Program-made: the position numbers and the translations under genes
In this document: positions 26,906-41,900 of the stretch, in pieces
Layout of the letters: the number at the start of each line of letters is the position of its first letter
Position numbering within the stretch: position 1 is the stretch's first letter
Notes under the pieces: model-generated
Told to the model about the DNA's origin: nothing
The model's database searches: none
What the model saw: only the letters and a program-made list of their open reading frames with translations
Source: Chitinophaga pendula
Lineage (GTDB): Bacteria > Bacteroidota > Bacteroidia > Chitinophagales > Chitinophagaceae
Assembly (NCBI RefSeq): GCF_020386615.1
Contig: NZ_CP077769.1
Location: 2,728,001 to 2,792,000, forward strand
DNA: 64,000 nt
Direction of reading: 5' to 3'

Positions 26906-29900
26906 TTCCCGATGATGAGTCGTATTTGGCACTTCAGGGCGGATAGGTTTCGAGGTTAACTTGCGTTGCAAATATCTATCCGCGGACTGCAGCTTGGCGG
27001 CAGATGTATTTATAGTACGATCTTTTTCATGGTTTTGTGTATTCTGACCTACCCATTTTCTACTCGCAGCCTGGTAGGTATTGACAAAATATGCAGATAG
27101 TGCATTCAAGGTCTGGTATTCGAAGAACAAGGTTTTCGATATGTTCCCGAAGATATCCGTAAGCTGTTGGTTGAGGCTGGTGATCATCAGTGAGTCGATA
27201 CCATAGCTTTCGAGCGGCTCTTCTGCATCTATAGTACTTAACTCCATTTTGGTCTGCCTGGCCAGCAGCTCTCTTAGTTTTAGCAACACTTGTTTTGTCA
27301 ATGCTGTGATATCTACTTCCTGACCGGCAAGGATATCCTGCCCCTGTTCGCCGGTTGCGGTAGTACCGGTTACTATTTGATGCAGTTGTGCTTCATATCC
27401 GTATAGTATAATGGATTGCGGGTTGGTTCCTGCCAGCGCTTCAGACAATGCCTGTATCCCCGTCGCTGACGGTAAAGGCAGCATGCCTGCTGCCTTCAGA
27501 TGTGTGGCAGTCGTAGCATCCACCTGCATGCCTCCTTCTTCCCAAAGCGGCCAGTTCACGGATAAGGAATGACCACTGCGTTGTCCTGCAGCTACCAATT
27601 GCTGGCGATAATGCATGTAGGCATCCATGAAAGCGTTTGCTGCCGCGTAATCTGCCTGCCCCACATTGCCGGACACGCCTGCCACAGAAGAGAAGCAGAT
27701 GAACTGCCGGAGCGGAATATCTTTTGTTGCTTCATCCAATATGGCTACTCCATTTACTTTGGGGGATAGCACGGCATTAAACTCTTCTATGCCTTTACGA
27801 ATGATGAAGTTATCCCGTATGATACCAGCGCTGTGAATGATCGTATCAATACGACCATAAGTTTGCAGTACATCGGTTATCAACTGATCAACGGCGCGGG
27901 GTGCTGTGATGTCGACCTGTTGGTATACTACCGTAGCACCCTGTTGCCGTAGTTGTGCCAGTATGTTTTCTTTTTCTTTTGACAACGGGGAACGGCCGGT
28001 GAGTATCAGCGTCACCTGGCGGGCCTCTCTGGCTATCACCTGTGTTAGCAGCAGCCCCAGTCCACCAGCTCCACCGGTGATCAGGTATACTGCTTCCGTT
28101 ATCCAGGGAGCAGGCACGACGGCAGCTGCCGGCAGCGGTTGCAATACGGGGACATATCGTACTTCTTTTTCGTACCGTATACGTGATGCAGCATGACCGA
28201 TGTTTTCAGCCAGTCGTTGCTGCCAGCTGTTATCATTCTTTGAGGACAGCGGGTCCAGGTAGATCACCTGGCCGCTTACAAAAGGATTCTCCAATCGGGC
28301 TGTCTGTAATATCCCTGCCAGGCCTTCAAACAGTTTAGCCGTATTGTCGCCGGTGACCAGGATCTGTATGCAGACCTTTTCTGCCGGTTGTTGTGACAAT
28401 ATTGTTTGTACAAGTCCGAATAAGCTGACGGCATATTCCTGATAACGCGCAGCGATTGTTACTGCATCACTTCGCCAAGTATGGATGGCGGCTGTTGAAA
28501 AATGCGCACTTAGCAATGATGGTACTGTTGCCGGTATTTCACAACATATGATATGATGGTGTGTGTAAGCGCCTTCGTTTTGGCTGGTTGCAGCCTGTTG
28601 TACCTGCCATACCGGCTGTAAGGATAACATCACGGGGATTGTCTTTTCCTTATCGACCAATGGCTGTAAACGTATTTCTTCGAACGCGGCAAATACCGAA
28701 CCTTGCTCATTGGCTAGCTGTATGTCAGCCCATACACTGTCTTTTACCTGCTGGCGTACGATGTGTATCAATATTTTCTGCGGCGCCTGCTCCCATACTT
28801 CCAGGGAAAGCAGCTGCATGGGATACAAGGCAGTTGGCTGGCCTTCATTCAGTAGCTCTGCTAATGACTGCAACAAAGCAGGCGGCAGTATGACTGCTGC
28901 CGGTACCGATGTTATGGTGATCTGTTGTGCAGCGGCAATAGCAGCGGAATCGAGTTGAGGGCGTTCTTTTATATTGTTATAGCATACCTTGCCAGTACCC
29001 AGGTTGAAGACGGTGGTCTGTGCAGCTGTATCTTCCTGGTATATTTCATACTGAATGCTGTCATCTGTTGCCGGGTATAGTCTTGTATGCAGGGTCAGTG
29101 TTTCGGGCAGCAGTAAAGTCGGTTGTTCCCAGAAAACATCGCGGATAGATACGGACGCGGGAGCTGGTTGTTGTTCGGCGGAGAAACGTAATGCGGCAAT
29201 GGCCATTTCCAGCAGCAGCCAGCTTTGTGCACTATTTTGCGCTGCGGTTGCTGCATCGTTATGAAAAGTAGCTGTAAAACGCTGCGCAGAAAGATGTGAG
29301 GTATTAGCATGTAATAAAGGATGGAGGTGGGAGTTGGCAGCGCCCCCTGTAGTATTTGTCGGTACTGTGGGTTGAAGCCAGTACCTGTCTCTTATGAAAG
29401 GATAACCAGGTGCCGGAATACGCTGTACACTTCCCTTTACATACCATTCTTCCCAGGATACATGCAATCCCTGTACCCATAAGGCAGCTACTTTACTCAA
29501 CTTTTTCTTTTGTACCCAGGTGCTGATCAACGCCTGCATATCGTCATCGCCGTCAAGCAGTGTCACACCTTCCCTGTTTTTCTTTACTTGTCCGTTATAG
29601 ATACCAGGTGTGCGTTCTTCTTTGGTAAATGCTGTCAGTAATGCTATCAGCTGTGCGACATTATCTGCTTCAATAGCCAGGCGATGATCGAAAGCCTCTC
29701 GACCTACCTGCAGGGTGTATGCCAGATTAGTCAGTGCAATATCGGGTGTATGCTGCAGATATTTCGTGAGATGGACAGCATACTCTTTCAGTTGTGTGCT
29801 GTTCTTAGCAGACAGCACGATCAATACTGGTTGTGATTGGCTATTTGAGTAGCGAACATTTGCTGTATATTCTTCGATGACCAGGTGCGCGTTTGTACCA

Positions 29901-32900
29901 CTAAACCCGAAGGAGCTGATAGCTGCTCTGCGGGGAATGCCTGCAGGCGTTGCCCAGTCCCGTAGGGTGTTATTGATATAGAAGGGGCTGTTTTCCAACA
30001 GTATATGTTCATTCAGCTTTTCGAAATGGATAGTAGGCGGAATTTCCCGGTGTTGTAGTGACAGCAACACTTTGAGGATGCTACTGGCACCGGCGGCGGT
30101 GAGAGCATGGCCGATATTACTTTTGACAGACCCCAGTGCGCAGTAGTGGGTATTGGTAGTAAATTTCCTGAAGGCGGAGGTCAGGGCTTCCACTTCAATC
30201 GGATCTCCCAGTTGTGTAGCGGTGCCATGTGTTTCGACCATGGTGATGGTAGCCGGGTCAATTTTGAAGCGGCTATATACTTCCTGTTCCAGTGCGATCT
30301 GCGATTTTACGCTCGGGGCGGTGATGCCATTTGTCTTTCCATCCTGGTTGATACCCCAACCGCGGATCACGCCATATATGTGATCATTGTCGTGTTGTGC
30401 GTCGCTCAGGCGTTTCAGTAATACTACGCCTACTCCTTCTCCGGGTACAAAACCATCAGCACGTTGATCGAAGGTATAGCAGCGGCCGGAGGCAGAGAGC
30501 ATACCAGATTTACTGCCTGTGATATGCATTACCGGACCGGCCAATACACAGACGCCACCAGCCAGGGCCAGCTCACTCCGCCTGAGTAACAGGCTGTCGC
30601 ATGCATCTGCGATCGCTACCAGGGCGGAAGAACAAGCGGTATCGATAGCCAGGCAGGGGCCTTTGAGATTGAGGAGATAGGATATACGTGCGCTGAGGAT
30701 GGAAGTAGTCCCTCCGGTCAGCCCCTGGGCACTCAATCCATCGCTTTGCAGTCCCTGGCCATAATCGCCGGTGGCACAGCCAACAAAAACACCACATTTA
30801 CTACCAGAGAGATCTGAAGGGCGGATGCCCGCATCTTCGATGCAATGCCAGCAATTTTCCAGGAATAACCTTTGTTGCGGGTCCATTACGGCTGCCTCTG
30901 CTGGTGATATGCTAAAGAACAACGGATCAAATTTGTCTGCGTCTTCCATCACGCCCATCCACTTGCCCGTTGTTTTTCCCACCGCGCGCGGATCCGGGTC
31001 ATAGAAAGCATCCAGCGACCATCTATCGGCGGGCACTTCTGTAATACAATCCCGGCCTCCACGGAGATTGTCCCAATACTGTTCGAGGTTGGCGGCCTGC
31101 GGAAACTGTCCGCTAATACCGATGATAGCGATCGCTTCTTCTTCTGCGACGACAGGGGGGGACGTTGATACAACTGGCTGCGGAGCGGGTATGTTTGCCG
31201 ATTGTTTGCCAGTATGCGTTTGTTTATGTTGCTGTATCTGTTGGATCAATTTTTCCGTACGGTCTTCCATTACCTGTACCTGGTGGCTGATCACTACCTT
31301 ACCTATATGGGCACCTTTGCTTACAAATTGCAGTGCGTCTGAAAGTTGGTGTACGGGGTAAATCCTGGAAACGATCGGCTGTATATCTCCGGAGGCCAGC
31401 ATGTCGGACATTTTATCCAACAGCCCTGCACCGCCGGCGCCGGCACGCATACTCATGCTGCGCAGGTCGATACTGTGAATGGTCTGATTCTGCAGTAGCC
31501 TGGAAAGGTCCAGTCTCTGACTTGTTTTAAGTCCATGTACTGCCAGCTCCAGGTATCTTCCACCTGCGCCAAGGCTATTCAGTCCTTTCTGGATATTGTC
31601 GCCAGCCAGCATGTTTAATACTACATCCACACCATTGCCGTGGGTCCAGGTACGGATATGATCATCATAGGCATCCTTGTAATTGAAAGCCTGTTTTACA
31701 CCCAGGCGGCGCAGGATGTCTAGTTTCTCTTCTTTGCCGGCGCTGGCATATATTTCAGCGCCTTTCAGCTGCGCCAGCTGTAAGGCGACTAATCCACAGC
31801 CACCTGTCGCCGTATGAATCAACACTTTCTCTCCGGCTGATAATCTTCCTAACTCAAAGGCGTAGTATACGGTACCGAATACTACCGGTAAGCTACAAGC
31901 TTCTTCAAAGCTGACATTAGCCGGTTTTAGTACGGCATTCACTGCCGGCACATTTACGTAGTCAGCATGTCCTCCCAACCGGGCACCCGTCAACGCGATA
32001 ACGGCATCTCCTGCCCGGAAGCCGGTAACGCCGGTTCCTACCTGGGTTACCACCCCTGCGACTTCAAATCCCGGTACAAAGGGATAAGCAGGCATGGTTG
32101 GATATAACCCTGTCACACACATGGTATCAGGAAAATTCACGGCAGCGGCTATTACCTTAATGGTTATTTCTCCTGCAGCAGCTGGTAGTACCGGCCATGT
32201 TTCCCATTTTACTTCATCCAGTGTATGAACTGTCCTGATGACCAGGCCATTGCTTTGTGCTTCGATGATCCCTGTACCCCATGCCGGAAGTGTTACAGAC
32301 TGCATATCGGCAGGTATTGTTAATGACGGAATGGGTTCATGGACCGATGTGTTCACCAGCGATAATTCTGTAAGCAGATATGCTGCGAACTCACGGATCG
32401 TTGGATGATCATATACTCTTGTAGCAGGTATAGTGGTTCCGAAATATCTGTTGATGCCTCTTACCCATTCTACACCAACGATGGAGTCGAGCCCCATATC
32501 AACGAACTGACGGGCAATATCGACATCCGCTACCGGCATATAGAGGGTTTCTGCAAAACTCTGTTTCAGGAGTTCCTGTAGTTGCGCTAATGTGAATGCA
32601 GCTGGTACTGGCGTTTGTGCGGCAACCTGTAAATTTTCGTTCACGGCAGCTGTTGTTACAGGTATTACTGCGACCCTATTTATACCTGCCACTTGTTTCA
32701 TTTCTGTATAAAGCCAATTCGTGAATTCCTTCAAGGTAGGATAATCATATACTTTGGTAGCGGGGATCGTGATACCAAATTGCCGGTTCACTGTTCTGAT
32801 CCACTCCACTCCTACTATTGAGTCCAGTCCGAGGTCTATAAAATTCTTATTGATATCGACCTCTCCTTCCGGGATCAATAGTGTAGCGGCAAAACTTTTT

Positions 32901-35900
32901 AGTAATTCCTGTTGTAAAGCGGCATGCGTGAGATCGAAGGCGACTGACGTTACAGGCGGTACTTCCGGAGTATCAGGTATGATTGCAAGTGGTTCCGGAA
33001 CCATGTTTTCCGAAGCCGGCACTTCCAACGTATTAAAACTTAGGGATATGCCGGCAGGCTTAGATAACACTGGGATTTCTGGGGCTTCAACGACCTGGTG
33101 CGTTGTAAATTTGGCGGTGGATGATACGGCTTTTTCCTGTATTTTTCTGGATAGATCAATTCCACCGGATAATACGCTGGCAGGCAGCCAATATTTATCA
33201 CGTGCAAAGGGGTAGGTTGGTAAACTGATCCGCTGTGGCATATGCACGCCATACAAACGGGGCCATTCAATGTGTAAGCCTTTCACCCATGCTTCCAGCA
33301 ATTTGGAATACTTATGATCGGCAATCCATTTTTCTAAGGTAGATTGTAATTCGTCTCCGGAGAACAAGCTCAAAGTGTCTTTATTCTCTGTTACCTGTCC
33401 GGTGAAGAATTCATCCATGTTGTTACCACCTGAGATAAAAACTTCCAATTGCCTGATCAGCCCATTGATATCGTGTGCGATGAAGGCCAGTCGTTCTTCC
33501 ATTGCTTCTCTGCCTGTTTGCAAGGTAAAGGCGATGCGCAGGAGATCGGTTTCTTTATCATATTCATTGCGTACTGCTTCTAATAATCTTTTTGCCTGTT
33601 CTTGCAAACCATTGGTATTGCGGGCTGATAAAACGATCAGTGCAGGTGTTGCGGGGAATGGGGCTATACGGCTAGTTCCAGGTTGATATTCTTCCACGAT
33701 AATATGAGCATTTGCGCCACCTGCTCCGAAGGAGGACAGGCCGGCAATGCGAGGGGATGGCCGTTGTTCTCCATGGGTTGCTACCAGTGGTTGTTCCCAT
33801 GCAGTCAATGTTTGCTGCACGGTGAAGGGGGTTTTTGTAAAATCAATATTGGGGTTCAGGGTTGCAGTATGAAGGCTGGGGACCAGCTGGCGATGTTTCA
33901 TTTGCAGGACGATCTTGGTCAGTCCGGCGATACCGGCAGCCGCTTCCAGGTGTCCTATGTTACTTTTTACGGAGCCGATGGCGCAATACTGCCGTTGTGA
34001 GGTATCGGCCGCAAAAGCCTGTTTCAGCCCTGTGATCTCTATGGGATCTCCCAGTACGGTACCGGTACCATGCGCTTCGATATAGCTGATTGCCTCCGCA
34101 CGTATGCCCGCTTTGTCCATTGCCCTCCTGATCAGGTCTCCCTGTGCCGTAGGATTTGGCACTGTATATCCATTGGTTTTGCCGCCATGGTTAATCGCGG
34201 AGCTGCGGATCACTGCATAGATATGATCGCCATCTGCTTCTGCGCGTGATAGCGGTTTTAACAAAACGGCTCCTACACCTTCTCCTGGCACAAAGCCATC
34301 TCCGCCAGCGCCGAAGCTTCTGCATTCGTTGCTGGTCGATAGCATCCTTTGCGAACACAATCCAACATAGCTGGCAGGATGTACATACAGGTTCACACCG
34401 CCGGCGATAGCCAGTTCACAATCTCCGCGACGAATGTATTCACAAGCCTCATGAATAGCGGTGAGGGATGAAGAACACATCGTATCGATCGGCATGCTGG
34501 GGCCTTGCAGATTTAATAAGTAAGAAATGCGGTTGGCCACGGAACTAAAAGAAGTATGCGGCGCTATCTTGGCACCCTGCATCCATAATAAGGGGCTATA
34601 CAGTTCGAAACCGGTCTTAGTAATACCGGCGAACACGCCAACATTCCGATTGTGTCTGCTGGCCAGTAGTTCGCGTGTATAACCAGCATCTTCCAACACT
34701 TGCCAGCAGCTTTCTATGAAGAGACGCTCCTGGGGGTCCATGTTCAGGACCTCTCTGGGAGACAGGTTAAAAAATAACGGGTCAAAAGATGAGAAGTCAT
34801 TTACGAATCCCCCCCATTTGCTATAGCTTTTACCCTGTTCGATCGCCTCTTCCATATCCGGGTGATAGAAGCCTTCTATGGCCCAGCGTTCTGCCGGTAT
34901 TTCGGTGACGCAGTTTTTACCATTTTTAAGGTTCTCCCAGTATTGAGACAGGTTATCTGCCTGCGGATAACGTCCACTGATGCCAATAATAGCCACCGGC
35001 TCATCTATACGGGAAGTATTATGGAGTACGGCTGTTCTTTCCTGTACGGCCAGGTCTTTTATGCTGACCACCTCTGTGACAACCGGGGGCTCAAAGCGGG
35101 ACTGTGCGGGTGGTCCGGAATGTTCCCATCCTGCCCAGTTTAAACAAGCTGATTGATGATCCTGTATAAAATAGCCCGCTAACGCTTCCAATGTCTGGTA
35201 TTCAAAGAAAAGCGTTTTGGAGATATCGGTAAATACAGTGGCCAGTTGTTGGTTCAGGCTGGTAATAACGATTGAGTCAATACCATAACTTTCCAGCGGT
35301 TCTGTATGATCAATTTTGTGAGGAGCGATCTTTACCTGTTTGCCCAGTAAAGATTTCAGTTGTTTTAATACGAAGTCGAGCAGTTCCTGCTGTTCGGCAG
35401 CGGATAATATCTGCGTTTTTGCCGAAGGTATATTTGTCCCTGTTTTTTGGCCGGCAGATGATGTTGTTTGCAAATTTCCATATAATACCATTGTTTGAGC
35501 GGCACTGCTATCCAAACTTATTTGCAATGCGCGTAAACCACTAGCAGTATCTAAGGGCTGAATGCCGGCTGTTTGCATTTGCTGCAGGTGTACGGCATCG
35601 ATGTGCATGCCACCCTCTGCCCATAGGGGCCAGTTTACCGATAAGGACCTACCAGAACGTATTCCCTTTTTCACCAAGTCATTACGATAGGTAATATATT
35701 GATCCATGAATGCATTAGCCGTAGCATAATCTGCCTGACCGCTATTCCCTCTTATGCCAGCAATGGAGGAAAAGCTGATAAACAATTCCAGCGGCAGGTC
35801 TTTAGTCGCATCATCCAACCATTTTATGCCACTTACTTTTGGAGAAAGTACTGCTGCAAATTCATCTGTTGATTTACGAAGAATAAAATTGTCTTTTATG

Positions 35901-38900
35901 ATACCTGCGCTATGTAGTACGCCGCTCAGTTTCCCATAGTCCGCGATAATATCCTTCACCAGTGAGGCCACTTGCAAGGGAGCCGTTACGTCCAATGTTT
36001 TATAGATTACCCTGGCGCCATTCCGTTCTAAAGGTGCCAGTTGTTTCCTGATCGCAGGTGTTTCAGTCCTTCTACCTGTCAATATCAACACCACTTCTTC
36101 TGTATTTGACACGATATCCGCTGCCAGTAAAAGCCCCAATCCGCCAGCGCCACCAGTAATCAGATATACTCCTTCATTCTGCCAAACACTGCCAGTGACG
36201 TCTTTGTCACCAACGGGTTGCCAGTCGAGCACTTTCCTGGTTTCTCCGGAGTAGGCAATTTCTTTGTCTCCCGTGTAAGCATTTGCAGAAAGGATGTCAA
36301 CCAATACTTCTGCCGACACTTGTTTATCCAGGGCTATCCATTGGCTGCTTATCCTTGGGTTTTCCTGATTGGCAGTTTTTAATAAGCTGGCTAAACCTCC
36401 CATGAGCAGGTCTTCTGCTTTGTTGCCGGTTACCAGTTGCACCCATACTTTTTCACCCCCTTTTTCCAACCATTCTTTCACAAAAGAGAAGAGTTGCACA
36501 GCCATTGATTCGTAACGGATATTACTATCGGTGGCCGGATGTGTCAGGGTATATATCCTGGTTTCCGGTAAAGCTGACTGCAAGGCGGTCACGATATTGT
36601 CCGGCCAGTCACAGCAAACAATCACCCGTTGACCAGTATGCGTATGTTCCGTTGATACGGGCAGTAAGGCTTCCTGCCAGGTGGGTTCCAATACCAGGAG
36701 TGTGGCGGGTACCTGCTCAATTGCCACTTTGGTATAACGTAGCCCTTTGAACGCAATGATGTTATTACCCTCTGCATCGTACAACAGGATATCGCTACTC
36801 CCATTTTGTTGGATTATTTCATAATAAACAACCGCCGGTATGTGTTGGTATATTTCCAATGTATTCAGATGGGCCGGTATTATACCAGCCCCTGTTACCT
36901 TCACGTATTGTGCCGCCAAGCTACTCAGCAATGAAGGTTGTAACGATACCAATTGGGGATCTAACGATGAAATGGGTTCCCATTCGAGCTTTTTTAGTTG
37001 GCTTATGTTTACCGGTTCGCGACTGGCAGCTATACTATTCCCCCCTTTGCCCTGTACATAAATAGTACGTTCGCCCGCTACGGTTTCGCTATAAATTTCG
37101 TAGTGTATTATGCCATCTGCTGCTTTCACCAGGGCGACATGTATTGTTACTCCTTCTGCTGATAATGACAGCGGTTTATACCAGGTGTTATCAAATAGGC
37201 GGATGTTGTCATTACTATTACCGTATACCTGTCTGAGTGCAGCGACCGCCATTTCCAGGCAATAGAAGCAAGTCGTTATATCATCTTGCGTCGTGCTGTA
37301 AAAGGTACTGCTGAATCGCAACCCTTCTAAGCCGGATGTATTATGATGTAGCAATGGATGCAGGCTGGCAGTTTTATTAGCTGATGATACGCCCTCATTT
37401 CCGTCGCCGATCCAATAGCGGTCACGTGCAAACGGATACACGGGTACGCTGACTATTGGCGGATGAGTGTTGCCATACCAGGATCTCCAATCTATTTCCT
37501 GACCTTTTACCCAAGCAGCTGCCAGCTGCAACAACGTTTCCTGTATCGCCAGCGGGTCTGTTATTGTTGTTATATCTGCCCTATCGAGTATACAGATATT
37601 TTCCCGGAGTCTTTTTGCCGGTCCGGATATGTATCTGTCATTAGGTAGTTGATGGATGAAGTCCTGTAATGTTTCCCGGATCTCACTGACGGTCTCTCCT
37701 ACGATCGCCAGTCTGTAATTCATCGGATTACGTCCTGTCTGCAGGGTGTAAGCAATGGAGGGAAGTGCCAGGAGGTTGTCCTGTTGTAAATAACTTTCCA
37801 GTTTGCGGGCATAGTTCAATAGCCCCTCTTCTGTTTTAGCAGAGAGTACGATCACGCTTGCGATAGGTGATATTGATACTGCAGCAGTATTTACGTGATG
37901 CTCATATGCGTCTATGACCAGGTGAGCGTTGGTACCGCTGAAGCCAAATGAGCTGACAACGGCTCTTCTAGGTTGTCCTTCAGGTACCTGCCAGGGGCGC
38001 AATGTCGTGTTGACATAGAAGGGGCTCTTCTCCAGGTGAATATGCTGATTCAGTGTTTCGAAATGGATGGTTGGTGGTATTTGCCGGTGTTGCATGGACA
38101 GCAGTACTTTCATTACTCCTGCGGCTCCTGCGGCTGTCAGCAGGTGACCGATATTACTTTTTGCGGAGCCTAATGCACAATATTCCTGTTGTTGTGTAAA
38201 ATGGCGGAAGGCGGTTACCAGGGCTTCTACTTCGATAGGATCGCCCAGTTGTGTAGCGGTGCCATGTGCTTCTACCATTGTAATGGTGGCTGGGTCAATG
38301 TGAAAGCGTTTATATACTTCCTGTTCCAGGGATATCTGTGATTTTACGCTTGGTGCAGTGATACCGTTGGTCTTTCCATCCTGGTTTACGCCCCAGCCCC
38401 GTATTACGCCATGTATGCGATCACCATCTCTTTCTGCATCACTTAATCTTTTCAGTAGTAGTACACCCACGCCTTCTCCGGGCACAAATCCGTCTGCTCT
38501 TGCATCGAAGGTATAACAACGGCCTGTGGGGGATAACATTCCTGCTTTACTTGTCAGGATGTGTGTGACCGGGCCGGCCATTACACATACGCCTCCTGCC
38601 AATGCCAGGTCGCTACGCTGTAACAAGAGGCTGTCGCAGGCGGCGGCGATGGCAACCAATGCGGAAGAGCATGCAGTATCAATGGCGAGGCAAGGACCTT
38701 TGAGGTTGAGCAGGTAAGAGATGCGGGCGCTCAATATAGATGATGATCCACCTGCCAATCCCTGTGCACTTAATCCCTCGTTGTTGATGCCCTGGCCATA
38801 GTCTCCGGAAGCGCAACCAGCGAATACACCGCAACGAGAACCGGATAATATCGCGGTGCGTAATCCGGCGTCTTCGATACAATGCCAGCAAGCTTCCAGG

Positions 38901-41900
38901 AATAGGCGTTGTTGCGGGTCCATCAATTCGGCTTCTGCCGGGGAGATGTTGAAGAACAACGGATCAAATTTATCTGCATGTTCCAGTACCCCCATCCATT
39001 TGCTATGGGTTTTGCCCGGGGCTGCCGGGTCGGGGTCATAGAAATCATCTGCTACCCATCTATTGGCCGGTACTTCTGTGATGCAGTTCCTGCCTGAGCG
39101 TAGGTTATCCCAATAGCTATCAAGGTCGCTGGCCTGTGGGAATTGTCCACTCATTCCGATGATAGCGATCGCTTCCTGATGTATCTCTTCGCGGCGCGGT
39201 GCCGTTGTGATGGTTTTTCCCCCTACCGGCAATGCTTGCTGGCTCCGGAGTCGCTGTTGCTGTAATCTGGCGATCAATTCAGCGGTACGATCCTGTGTTT
39301 CGGTGGCTTCATGGCTGATCACTACTTTACCGATATGTTCTCCTCTGGAAACATATTGCAATGCTTCTCTGATCTGGCTCACCGGGTATATCCGGGATAC
39401 GATGGGAACAATCTGTCCTTTGGCCAGCATATCAACCATGATATCCAGCATGCTGCCACCTTCGAATCCATGGCGAAGGCTCATACGTCTGAGATCAATG
39501 CTATGAATGGTCTGATTTTCCATCAGGCGGGACAGGTCCAGTTTACCACTTGTTTTCAGTCCATGTACGGCCAGTTCGAGGTATCTGCCACCGGCACCCA
39601 GGCAGTTAAGTCCTTTCTGGATATTGTCGCCGGATAACATGTTGAGTACGACATCCATACCTTTACCACGGGTTATTGCCAATAATTGTTTATCAAAGGC
39701 ATCTTTATAGTTAACGGTATTGGATATACCCAGTTGATGTAATATTTCCAGTTTTTCCTGGCGGCTGGAGCTACCATATATGGTGGCTCCTTTGAGGTGA
39801 GCGAGCTGTAATGCTACCAGTCCACAACCACCTGTAGCGGTGTGTATCAGGACATTTTCATCCTGTTGTAGTCTTCCCAGTTCGAAGGCATAATAGACAG
39901 CGCCAAATACTACAGGCAAGCTACATACATCCTCGAAGGATATATTAGCCGGTTTGGGGGCGATGTTTGTTACCGGTACATTGATATGGGTGGCATGCCC
40001 ACCTAACCGTTCACCTGCCAGTCCCACTACGGCATCACCTACACGAAACCCTTTAACACCCGGGCCTACCTGGCTGATCAGTCCGGACACTTCAAAACCC
40101 GGTACAAAGGGATAAGCAGGCATCGTAGGATACAGCCCCTTCACGCACATAGTATCCGGGAAATTGACGGCGGAGGCCTTTACCTGTATGGTCACTTCTC
40201 CTTCTCCCGGAGCAGTTATATGCCAGGGCTGCCAGCTTATTTCTTCCAATGTATGTACAGTGGAGACTACGAGCCCCTGGCAATTGGCATCTTTGATCTT
40301 TATGGATGCAGGCCGCGTTAAGGGTTGTTCTTCAACCTTGGGGGGTGTAAGCGATACAGTGGATGGGACCACTGGTTGTGCAGTTGTGGTAGAAGTTACC
40401 GGTTGTCCGTATTGTGCGATCTCTGTCGACAAGAAGTTGGCCAGCTCTCCTATTGTAGGATAATCATATAACCTGGTAGCTGGTAATGTTAGATTATATT
40501 TTTGATTGATCATCCGTATCCATTCTACCCCTACGATAGAGTCGAGGCCCATTTCGACGAATTGTTTCTCTTCATCTACTTCTTCGGGTTGCAGATAAAG
40601 TACCGCTGCCAGACCCAGTTTTAATTCTTCTGACAGTTGTTCAGGAGCAATCTGGTATTTAGTGGGCAGCTCTTTTTCCAGAACAGGAGCTGGTGCTTTG
40701 GATAGTTGCGGTTCTGCATAGACCGGTGTTTCTACTGCCGGTACGGCAGCAGGGCGGATATTTGTAGACAGCCAAGCTGCCAGCTCGTGAATAGTGGGGT
40801 AATCATATACTCTTGTAGCTGGAATGCTAATATCATATTGCCGATTGATAATCCGAACCCATTCAACACCTACGATGGAATCCAGTCCCATTTCAACAAA
40901 GCTCTTTTCAGGATCGATCTCTTCATAGGGTAGTAGTAATATATCAGATAAGCTGGTGGTGAGCTCTTTCTCCAACGTATCTATGCTAATGGCTGCTATT
41001 ACATGATTTACGGCTATTGGTTGTATGGTAGTTACCTGCGCCGGAACTTCCGGGAAAATATCGACAGGGGGAGCTACCGGTAGCGATGTAGCCAAACCTG
41101 TCAATGTCAGCGCGATACCTGAGGGTTTGCTGGTACCAGCAGCTACCTGGGTAGTTGTTTCCACACCGGGTATCGTCAGCGACGGTGCGGCTGAGGTAGT
41201 TGTTATTCTGGATCCTACTATCTCAACAACGGGGCTTTCTGGTATCCAATAGCGTTCCCTGCTAAACGGATACGTCGGTAAGCTGATCCGATATGGTTGT
41301 TCGTTGGTGTACAGGCGTTGCCAGTCGAACGCATAACCTTTCACCCAGCGCTGTAACAATTCATCATATTTACCTGTGGTCAGCCAATGTGTAATCAAGC
41401 CCTGTCCTTCTTCCTCCGTAGTAAAGGCACTTATCTCTTCTCTATTTCCTTTTACCTGTCCGGTAAATAATTCATGACTGTTTTCCCCTTTCAGGAACTT
41501 GCGCAAGGCATCGGAGAGTGAGGAGATATTGTCTGCTATGACTGCCAGGCGGATTTCCATTGGTTCTCTACCTGTCTGAAGCGTATATGCGATTGCGGGC
41601 AGGTCTTTTTCATTATACCTACCAGCGGTCAGTTTGTCTAACAGCAACCGGGACCTTTGCTGTAATCCCTCGGCATTTCTGGCCGAGAGCGGGAATATAT
41701 AAGGCGGTTCATGAAGGAAGGTAGCCGGATGGCCGGTATATTCTTCGAGTATTACATGTGCATTTGCTCCTCCTGCACCGAAGGACGATAATCCTGCGAT
41801 TCGGGGGTAAGTTGTTTGTATACCATTTGCTTCCACAACGGGACGTTTCCATTCGGATAATTCACGCTGTACGACGAACGGTGTTTTTGCGAAATTGATG